Origin: Candidatus Thalassarchaeaceae archaeon
GTDB lineage: Archaea > Thermoplasmatota > Poseidoniia > Poseidoniales > Thalassarchaeaceae
Direction: 5' to 3'
Assembly (NCBI GenBank): GCA_029250605.1
Contig: JAQXEZ010000008.1
Span: forward strand, 1 to 64,000
Length of the DNA: 64,000 nt
How positions within the stretch are numbered: the first letter of the stretch is position 1; each line of letters opens with the position of its first letter. Position numbers and translations under genes: made by a program. This document shows positions 53,505-60,137 of the stretch, piece after piece. A model generated the notes under the pieces. The model had not been told where the DNA came from and did not search any database. It was given only the letters and a program-made list of their open reading frames with translations.

Positions 53505-53977
53505 TCCGTGTAATCTAACCTATCGCTAGAAACCCAATTTAGTAAATCAATTGCCACTTCGCATGATTCCGCTACTACAATCTCATCGTCCATTGCAAAT
53601 TTCTCCAATGTCGACATTGCAATTCTGTTTCCAATGGCACCTAGAGCCTCAGCAGCCTCGTGCCTGACCATGACATCCTCTCCCATATCCTCCAATCGGC
53701 TAATCAGATGTGGGACTGCATGATCATCTTGCATCTGCCCCAGCACATATGCAACTTCATGCTTCAATAGTGCCGATGAAGAGTCAAAGGCAGCAGCCAA
53801 TGAGTCAACAGCATCCTTTCCCCCGATGTTCCTTAGAGCAAACAGGGCCCTCATTCGTTGGAACATTCGCTCTTCTTCATCACAGAGACTTGCCCTAAGG
53901 TCTACTACAGCCAAACTTTCGTTGGCCGGTGCGGGGTCAACTGAACCGAACTCGCTTACGTCTGGCCTTTCTGTCAT
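53501..53977 (-). CDS. Half-size deoxyhypusine hydroxylase-like HEAT-repeat protein
   Basis: This 158-residue protein consists of E-Z type HEAT repeats and resembles the C-terminal half of eukaryotic deoxyhypusine hydroxylase (DOHH), the diiron enzyme that finishes hypusine on eIF5A. It keeps a SVDPAPA segment near residue 12, LFALRNIGG, SALLKHEVAYVLGQMQ with His73-Glu74, MVRHEAAEALGAIG with His106-Glu107, and VVAESCEVAIDLL. The two HE pairs are 33 residues apart, as in each half of human DOHH as I recall it. Eukaryotic DOHH has four HE pairs from an internal duplication; this protein has two, so a diiron site would require a homodimer. It overlaps mqnD by four bases (ATGA). A structural HEAT protein of the PBS-lyase type is the alternative. 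Confidence 0.75.
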   Translation of the reverse strand: MTERPDVSEFGSVDPAPANESLAVVDLRASLCDEEERMFQRMRALFALRNIGGKDAVDSLAAAFDSSSALLKHEVAYVLGQMQDDHAVPHLISRLEDMGEDVMVRHEAAEALGAIGNRIAMSTLEKFAMDDEIVVAESCEVAIDLLNWVSSDRLDYTD

Positions 53978-54837
53978 TGTTCTTCAGCTCCAATGAACTC
54001 CATTCCTCTCGCATCGAAGGTACTTCTGACTAGGCCAACTTCCTGACCTCTTTCAAGGAATAACCTAACTGCCTCACGTCCCTCACGCCCATAGTCAATC
54101 GTTCGATCGTTCACATACATTCTGACAAACTCCTCGTTTGTATCCTCATCGATTCCTCTGCCCCACTTAATTGCATCTTGCAGAGCGAGTTCAGGATTGG
54201 AGAGGGAATACTCAATACTCATCTTGATATCATTAGAAATCTTCTTGCACGTTTCTTCTCCGAGATCCCTTCTCACAACATTCCCCCCAAGTGGTAATGG
54301 GAGGCCTGTGGTGCTATTCCACCAAACTCCAAGGTTGATGATCATGAACGCGCCTTCATTGGACCACGTTAGCTGGCCTTCATGAATTATCACTCCTGCA
54401 TCGTACTCACCGCTCAGAACACCAGGTTGTATTCTATCAAAAGGCACTTCCTTTACTTGGACATCACCCAATGCAAGAACAAGTGATAAGTAGGAACTTG
54501 TGCTCTTCCCGGGAACAGCGATCACCCTACTCTTTGCATCCTCGATGGTCATTTCTCTATTAGAAATTAGTATTGGCCCATAACCCTCTCCCATCGAAGC
54601 TCCACAATTCATCAGAGCGTACTCTTTGGATATCTTGGGGTACGAGTGTATACTTACAGCCGAAACCTCGAAGTGACCCTGTTGCGCTTCTTGATTAAGG
54701 GTATCAATGTCCACCAATACGTGCTCATATTTCCTCCCAGGGGTATCAATGAGGCCCTGAGTCAGGGCATGGAACATGAAAGCATCATCAGGGTCCGGCG
54801 AATGCCCTACTCGAATCGTCAGCACATCATCAACCAT
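53974..54837 (-). CDS. mqnD: 1,4-dihydroxy-6-naphthoate synthase MqnD
   Basis: MqnD converts cyclic dehypoxanthine futalosine to 1,4-dihydroxy-6-naphthoate in menaquinone synthesis. The 287-residue periplasmic-binding-protein-like enzyme has IRVGHSPDPDDAFMFHAL, EVSAVSIHSYPKI, GEGYGPILIS, PGKSTSSYLSLVLAL, YDAGVIIHEGQLTW and GLPLPLGGNVVRRDL, all family blocks. It is encoded opposite mqnE-mqnA and upstream of the DOHH-like gene. Confidence 0.92.
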   Translation of the reverse strand: MVDDVLTIRVGHSPDPDDAFMFHALTQGLIDTPGRKYEHVLVDIDTLNQEAQQGHFEVSAVSIHSYPKISKEYALMNCGASMGEGYGPILISNREMTIEDAKSRVIAVPGKSTSSYLSLVLALGDVQVKEVPFDRIQPGVLSGEYDAGVIIHEGQLTWSNEGAFMIINLGVWWNSTTGLPLPLGGNVVRRDLGEETCKKISNDIKMSIEYSLSNPELALQDAIKWGRGIDEDTNEEFVRMYVNDRTIDYGREGREAVRLFLERGQEVGLVRSTFDARGMEFIGAEEQ

Positions 54838-54902
54838 TATTCAATGCGCGAAGTTTTGAGTTGAAATGGGTTTTCGTCTACACCTCTCCTCGGAATGATG
54901 AA

Positions 54903-55121
54903 ATGGCCACCTCCAAAGGGACAAACATGGTCGACCCCTCCAAGCTGTCTACAGCATCCGGACAACTGGGGCCAGTCTGTGCAATAACCGGCAAGCCCCT
55001 CAAGTTCTCTGAGGCAATTGTTCTAGACAACGAGTATGTTTGTTGGGAGGCATATATCGAAGCAACCGGGGCTTCTCCATCTACCGATGGTAAGGAAGTT
55101 GGCGGTCTAAACCTGGGCTGA
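54903..55121 (+). CDS. Small protein of unknown function with CxxTG motif
   Basis: This 72-residue protein is not recognised. It contains PVCAITGKPLKFSEAIVLDN followed by EYVCWEAYIEA: a Cys-x-x-Thr-Gly pair and a second Cys about 20 residues on, somewhat like a reduced metal-binding knuckle. The ATG at 54903 gives MATSKGTNMVDPS; a TTG at 54861 in frame would add 14 residues. It precedes priS by 36 bases. Confidence 0.5.
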   Translation: MATSKGTNMVDPSKLSTASGQLGPVCAITGKPLKFSEAIVLDNEYVCWEAYIEATGASPSTDGKEVGGLNLG

Positions 55122-55127
55122 TTGAAA

Positions 55128-55134
55128 ATTTATG
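55128..55134 (+). promoter_or_regulatory. TATA element for priS
   Basis: ATTTATG starts 30 bases before the ATG at 55158, predicting a leaderless mRNA and excluding the TTG at 55122 as start. Confidence 0.5.
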
Positions 55135-55157
55135 GCCCTCGTCCCTATATTTGCCTC

Positions 55158-56360
55158 ATGGCGGGGGGCTGGAGTAGGTTCGCGTTGCGATTCTCTGAGT
55201 ATTACGACTCCATTTCGTCAAAATCAATCTGGACTCCACCAAGACTGAGAACAAGGGAATGGATGTTCATTCCTTGGGGTGGCGCCCCTCCTGACCGGCA
55301 CAGAGCATTCTCTGACAAGAGTTCACTTCATTCTTACCTTCGAAGCAGAGCACCACACTCTTGTTTTCATAGCACTGCGTACTATCAAGAACCATCTCAC
55401 CTAAAGATGGCCGAAAAGGGCTGGCTGGGTGCTGACCTAATTTTTGATTTGGATGGCGATCACCTACCAGGAGTATCAGATAATGACTTTCCAGCTATGA
55501 TCGAAGTTATCCAAGGTCAGGCTTGGCGGTTATGGAACGAATTTCTAGAGCCCGAATTTGGTTTCAAACAAAAGCATGCCCAATTCACATTCTCTGGACA
55601 CAGAGGCTTCCACATACACGTCAGAGATCCAAGCTTACTTCACCTAGATTCCAATGCTAGAAGGGAGATTGTAAATTACATCAGAGGCGAAGGAATTGAC
55701 ATTCAGTCAACAATCTCCGACAACTCCGAGTGGGGACGCAGAGCATTGCAAGGAATTGACTCGACCCTAGCAAAATTGTCTAGCATTTCTAGCGGAGCAA
55801 CGGGAAAGGGAGCTTTGCTTGATGAATTGCACGGGATTCTTAGAACGAGATCTAACTCTCCCCAGGTAAATCTGAAATCTTCTTCTAGGGCCAGTATAGA
55901 AGAACTCGCGAAGTTTTCTGATAACGAGGAAAAAGTTAGCAGGCTGAAGAATGACCCAAACCTTGCGGTTTTTGGCCCAAAATGCACACCAATATTCTGG
56001 GAACTAGTGAAGGGGGACTCTTCTGTAGTAATAGGAACTGCTGGCGAGACCGACGAGGTAGTGACCGTAGATACGAAGAGAGTGATCAGATGGGTAGGAA
56101 GCTTGCATGGAAAATCCGGCCTTCGCGTGACTGAGTTGCCTCTAGAAAGGCTAGACCCTGATTCCGGATCTAAATTCGACCCTCTTTCAGAGGCAGTGGT
56201 CTTTAGAGGGGGGACAGTGAAGGTGAGGATTCTGGCTGAAGACGTTACGGCAGAGATCTCTGGGGATAGGGTTGAACCAAGATTAGGGGATGAAATAGAG
56301 GTGAAGGAGTCAATGGCAATGTTCCTATGTCTGAAAGGCTGGGCGGAGATTTGCAAATGA
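55158..56360 (+). CDS. priS: DNA primase small catalytic subunit
   Basis: PriS makes RNA/DNA primers for replication with PriL. The 400-residue archaeo-eukaryotic primase has the catalytic DLIFDLDGDHL (DxD) and the SGHRGFHIHVRD block that binds nucleotide. A further Asp-containing strand and a C-terminal beta-rich region follow. The N-terminal RFSEYYDSI helix matches the family. PriL is not in the window. Confidence 0.92.
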   Translation: MAGGWSRFALRFSEYYDSISSKSIWTPPRLRTREWMFIPWGGAPPDRHRAFSDKSSLHSYLRSRAPHSCFHSTAYYQEPSHLKMAEKGWLGADLIFDLDGDHLPGVSDNDFPAMIEVIQGQAWRLWNEFLEPEFGFKQKHAQFTFSGHRGFHIHVRDPSLLHLDSNARREIVNYIRGEGIDIQSTISDNSEWGRRALQGIDSTLAKLSSISSGATGKGALLDELHGILRTRSNSPQVNLKSSSRASIEELAKFSDNEEKVSRLKNDPNLAVFGPKCTPIFWELVKGDSSVVIGTAGETDEVVTVDTKRVIRWVGSLHGKSGLRVTELPLERLDPDSGSKFDPLSEAVVFRGGTVKVRILAEDVTAEISGDRVEPRLGDEIEVKESMAMFLCLKGWAEICK

Positions 56361-56419
56361 GTCCGATTCTCCATAATCACTGAATAATTGATTCATCTCA
56401 ATTACGAAGCCACAGAATA

Positions 56420-57430
56420 TTGAATAGTGTTGAACTACGGAAACTATTCGTGATTGACCCGTTGGACGACGTTGATACCGATTCTGAAGGCCCCCCCAAG
56501 CCACTGCCACCCCCTCCACCTGGAATAAACATGCCAATACCAAAACAAGAAGTTCCATTGCCGGAGATTCCAACACTTCCCCCTATGCCAACACCTCCCC
56601 GGTTCGGCTTTGTGCCAGATACCTCTGCCGATAGCGACCTATTAGACGCTGCAAATTCACTATCTAGCAATTCTCCAAGTCCATCTGCGGATCAACCTTC
56701 TGATTTCAAATCAGTTTGGGATAGGAGGAAGACATCAAACCCCTCGATATCGAGTGGTTCAAGAGATAGCATATACAACCGAATAGACAGGATCTCTACA
56801 GGTCGAGGAGATTCTCTGATGGACAGATATGCCGACCGGTTCGGTTCCGATCTAGACAGGGAGATTATCGTTCTAAGGAAGAAGGATCAAGACGATTTGG
56901 CTACTATTAAGCCAACAGTTGAGCTTATCTCGGAGGCCAGTAAAAATGAAATGTCACTAGAAGAATTCCTTGAGGCCATGGGAGATTCTGATTTCGTGAG
57001 GCGTGTAGCGGAGAAGACAGGTGTCTCTGCGGACAAGATAGACGAACTAGATCTGGACTCTATGCAAGAGTTCTTCGAGAGCGCAGACAAAGATAACTCC
57101 GGATCGTTGGATTTCGACGAGTTTGTAAATGGAATTATCCAGAGCTTCAGGAGCTACGACGAGGATTTTTCACACTTCTTCACGGTGGTGAATGGACTCC
57201 TCGGCCAATTGCCCGATGACAAGACTCTAGAATTCATCGAATCGGACGGATTCAAACTATTCGAGGCAGTCGGTAATGACCCAAAGGCCATCGATAAGGG
57301 AGCAAGGGGCGAGTTCTTCACGATGGTTAATGAACTGCTTGTAGACCTGCCCGATGCAGTCATGAAGTCATTCACTGAATCTAATGATTTTGATTTGTAC
57401 AAGCTCATTGCTAGCAGGTATGGTGTTTGA
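56420..57430 (+). CDS. Proline-rich protein with EF-hand
   Basis: I do not recognise this 336-residue protein. Residues ~25-62 are strongly proline-rich (PPKPLPPPPPG, then PxPP repeats). Residues ~65-135 are Ser/Asp-rich and disordered-looking. The C-terminal ~180 residues are helical and contain a canonical EF-hand loop, DKDNSGSLDFDE, near residue 225. Two similar units (HFFTVVNGLLGQLPD and EFFTMVNELLVDLPD) suggest an internal repeat. It has no signal peptide, so it is probably cytoplasmic. It starts at TTG about 29 bases after a TGAATAAT element. It abuts the next gene (TGAATG), suggesting one operon. Confidence 0.7.
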   Translation: MNSVELRKLFVIDPLDDVDTDSEGPPKPLPPPPPGINMPIPKQEVPLPEIPTLPPMPTPPRFGFVPDTSADSDLLDAANSLSSNSPSPSADQPSDFKSVWDRRKTSNPSISSGSRDSIYNRIDRISTGRGDSLMDRYADRFGSDLDREIIVLRKKDQDDLATIKPTVELISEASKNEMSLEEFLEAMGDSDFVRRVAEKTGVSADKIDELDLDSMQEFFESADKDNSGSLDFDEFVNGIIQSFRSYDEDFSHFFTVVNGLLGQLPDDKTLEFIESDGFKLFEAVGNDPKAIDKGARGEFFTMVNELLVDLPDAVMKSFTESNDFDLYKLIASRYGV

Positions 57431-58252
57431 ATGGGTCTATTGGAGAAAGCTGGCCAGATTAATACCGGAGAAACAACCAACGTTGTCCCAGCTGCAACTG
57501 AGGTCAAGCCACAACCCGTCGCAGCTGAAACCGCCCCTGAACCAGAACAGGTTCAATCAAAGAAAAGATCCAGAAGGAAGAGGGCCCCAAGGAAGAAGAG
57601 GGAGCCGAGAGCGAAGAAAGTCCGTGCAGCCAAGGAACTACCAGAAGGCTTTGTGGAGGCATCCCGAAGTCAGAGGGTAATCAGGAGGGGGTCCGATTTC
57701 GCCGTTTCATACGGGTGGACCGTACCTCTTACCGTTCTAACAGCATGGGGGTCTTACTTCGACCCAACCTATGCCTTCCTACTGGGAATTCTTCTAATTA
57801 GCTTCAACCTTGGCTTCATGCCGTACACCACTGGACGGACAGTCGGGAACTGGATCAGTAGGACTACATTCATCACCACCAAGATGGGTACTCCTCACCA
57901 GTCATACCTTTTCCTAAAGGGGCTCACATTCCCATTGGTGATGATAGGACTGATTATGTTACTCACCTCAACCTCAGAGGGCTTCGGAAGCAAGACCGGA
58001 CAGATTCTCCTGGTGACCTCGTTAGCATTCCTATTCCCCCCTCTACTGGACTATCTTTTCTACCGTTTAAAGAGGGACAATCTAGGACTCTGGGACACCG
58101 TATACGGAGGAGTTTGGATGGTAAAGACCAGCAAATCAGCAGAGTCCAAGGGCTGGTTGAAGAGGCTTGAGCAGCTTGGGGACTACTCCGAGGCCCAAGG
58201 ATGGTGGTCTGACAATGAGTCTAACGAAGACTCCGGGACTACAGAAGGTTAA
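57431..58252 (+). CDS. Membrane protein with long basic N-terminal tail
   Basis: This 273-residue protein is not recognised. Residues ~15-45 are Pro/Glu/Thr-rich and residues ~43-68 are highly basic (KKRSRRKRAPRKKREPRAKK). About four to five membrane helices follow between residues ~90 and 210, then an acidic hydrophilic tail. The basic tail could bind nucleic acid or acidic lipid headgroups. Its start directly abuts the EF-hand protein, so the two may work together, perhaps with the acidic protein docking on this one (inference). It converges on the glycosylase gene. Confidence 0.7.
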   Translation: MGLLEKAGQINTGETTNVVPAATEVKPQPVAAETAPEPEQVQSKKRSRRKRAPRKKREPRAKKVRAAKELPEGFVEASRSQRVIRRGSDFAVSYGWTVPLTVLTAWGSYFDPTYAFLLGILLISFNLGFMPYTTGRTVGNWISRTTFITTKMGTPHQSYLFLKGLTFPLVMIGLIMLLTSTSEGFGSKTGQILLVTSLAFLFPPLLDYLFYRLKRDNLGLWDTVYGGVWMVKTSKSAESKGWLKRLEQLGDYSEAQGWWSDNESNEDSGTTEG

Positions 58253-58255
58253 CTT

Positions 58256-58885
58256 TCAGTATTCCACTGGAATCGGATCTAGTGACCTCCAAAGGAACCA
58301 ACATGCCGCACTCCGAAATGGACGCCACGCTTCAGCCACCTCTCGCATCTCATTGTTTGTCAGTGCCTCGGGAACGAGGCCTTGTATCCCCTTCACAACT
58401 CCAAGGTCCCCCAGACTAAGAACATCGGGCCGCATCAGTGAGAAAATGAGCATCATCTCTGCAGTCCATGGCCCCACTCCTTTGAAACGGACTAGATGTT
58501 TGAGGATGGAAGCATCATCCATCTCTTCAAAGCCTACTGGAAGTAATGGGATTTCGTTGATTGCGATTCCATGAATGTACTGGGACTTTTTCTGTGAAAG
58601 TCCGCAAGATGCTAATTCTTCTAGTGTACGGGACCCAATCGCCTCCCTGCTGATTCCACCGCACAGCACCTCCACGCGTCCGTGAATTGTATCCGCGGCC
58701 TTCACCGAAATCTGTTGTCCAACGATGCTTCTTACCAGGGTCTGGAAGATTTCGCCTCGCCCAGTCAAGAATCCGTCACTATACAATTGTACAATATCGC
58801 CGAGCAATGGGTCTCCTGAAAGGTGGGCTATTGCTTCGCCCCACCATTCGGGCTTTCCTTTCTGCACATACTGATTAGAGGACAC
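58256..58885 (-). CDS. AlkA-type DNA-3-methyladenine glycosylase
   Basis: This base-excision repair enzyme of the HhH-GPD superfamily has 209 residues. It contains LVRSIVGQQISVKAADTI, the helix-hairpin-helix LVRFKGVGPWTAEMML, and the downstream catalytic Asp in VLSLGDLGVV. This wording matches AlkA/MAG-type glycosylases, which remove alkylated purines. It lacks the N-terminal TBP-like domain of long AlkA. It is transcribed opposite the membrane-protein gene before it. Confidence 0.88.
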   Translation of the reverse strand: MSSNQYVQKGKPEWWGEAIAHLSGDPLLGDIVQLYSDGFLTGRGEIFQTLVRSIVGQQISVKAADTIHGRVEVLCGGISREAIGSRTLEELASCGLSQKKSQYIHGIAINEIPLLPVGFEEMDDASILKHLVRFKGVGPWTAEMMLIFSLMRPDVLSLGDLGVVKGIQGLVPEALTNNEMREVAEAWRPFRSAACWFLWRSLDPIPVEY

Positions 58886-58948
58886 TACTCTATGAAGATA
58901 GATGTCAGTGACTCACCTTAATTCAATCCTGCAACACGTGACAGTACT

Positions 58949-59992
58949 CTATTCAGCGTCTGAGTCGTACCTACTCCTGGCCAACTCTCTCATGTCTTCA
59001 TGGAGAACCCCATCATCTATGGCATCTTGATCAGACTCATCTACAATCTCAACACCGAGTAGAGTCTCAATGATGTCCTCCATGGTTACAAGTCCCGCGG
59101 TCCCCCCAAATTGGTCCTTAGCTACCAATAACTGCTCCTTGTTCTCTAGAAGGATGTCAAGAGCCTTGTCAACTGATGTGTCCACATCGCATGCAACTAT
59201 CACTCTACATAGATCCTTCATCTTGGTATCGAAATCATCGTCTGCAGCTCTCCTCAGAATCTCGCTCCTCAGTACCAAACCAGACATCTCGTCCACATTT
59301 TCTCCGAAAACTGGCATCCTGCCATGAATCATTATAGGCAGCCTATCCATGACTTCCTTGACGGTTTCAGTTGACTTCACAGAAGTCATCACAACTCTTG
59401 GTGTCATTATTTCGGTGACCTTCATCTCCCTCAGCTTCAACAGATTCTGGATCACAGCCTCCTCATCCTCTTCGATAACATCCGATTCCTCAGCGATATC
59501 TGCTAGAACTGAGAGCTCGTTACGAGTTACCGTTTCAGTCTCAACCTGTGGGAATGGGGCCCGCATTAACTCAATGATGACGACTATCGGCCAGAGTACC
59601 CACATCAACCAACCAAGTACGTGGTAGGAAGAAACAGTCATTCTCCTCCAGTATAGTGCCCCTATGGTTTTTGGAAGGATCTCGCTCAACAGTAGTATTG
59701 CGATGGTTAGGACTGCCGCCGACCCCGCAACAACGTACTCTCCCTCGAAGTTGTTCTCGACCTCTGAACCAACCCCAAGAGCCCCAACTGTGTGGGCAAT
59801 TGTGTTCAGTGTCAGAATTGCTGTGAGGGGCCTCTCAGGGTCATCTTTCCATTTCGACCATGTAGCACTGACCTTCGCATGTGTGTCTTTCAAAGCCACA
59901 ATGTGTCCGTGAGAGGTCGAGAGCAGCACCGCCTCGAGTATACTGCATAGGAAGGAGGCCCCCAACGCCAGAACGGCGTAAGCGATCATCAT
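58949..59992 (-). CDS. CNNM/CorC-type membrane protein with CBS pair
   Basis: This 347-residue protein has an N-terminal DUF21 (CNNM) membrane domain of about four helices (SFLCSILEAVLLSTSHG, ILLLSEILPKTIGALYWRR). Two CBS domains follow (EIMTPRVVMTSV and GGTAGLVTMEDIIETLLG). The CorC_HlyC C-terminal domain is missing. Family members are linked to magnesium or divalent cation transport. The start is taken at one of two adjacent ATGs (59992); a frame extending to 60103 would cover the metG promoter and adds residues without similarity. Confidence 0.88.
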   Translation of the reverse strand: MMIAYAVLALGASFLCSILEAVLLSTSHGHIVALKDTHAKVSATWSKWKDDPERPLTAILTLNTIAHTVGALGVGSEVENNFEGEYVVAGSAAVLTIAILLLSEILPKTIGALYWRRMTVSSYHVLGWLMWVLWPIVVIIELMRAPFPQVETETVTRNELSVLADIAEESDVIEEDEEAVIQNLLKLREMKVTEIMTPRVVMTSVKSTETVKEVMDRLPIMIHGRMPVFGENVDEMSGLVLRSEILRRAADDDFDTKMKDLCRVIVACDVDTSVDKALDILLENKEQLLVAKDQFGGTAGLVTMEDIIETLLGVEIVDESDQDAIDDGVLHEDMRELARSRYDSDAE

Positions 59993-60100
59993 GGTGTAAT
60001 CAGCCAATTCTGATGCCTCTAGGAGTCTTTGTGTGTATTGAGAATGACCCGGTTTGGTTTTCCACAGCGTTTGTCTCCATGCTGTTCCGGGCGAACATGA

Positions 60101-60110
60101 CATAAATATC
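60101..60110 (+). promoter_or_regulatory. TATA element for metG
   Basis: CATAAATATC lies with its core about 34 bases before the ATG at 60138. A perfect 8-bp palindrome (GAACGTTC, 60121-60128) sits between it and the start and could be an operator. Confidence 0.5.
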
Positions 60111-60137
60111 TAACTTGACGGAACGTTCGGGCTAAGA

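Noticed and set aside
59993-60103. Extended N-terminus for the CNNM-type protein
   Set aside because: The extra residues show no similarity and would place the coding start over the metG promoter.
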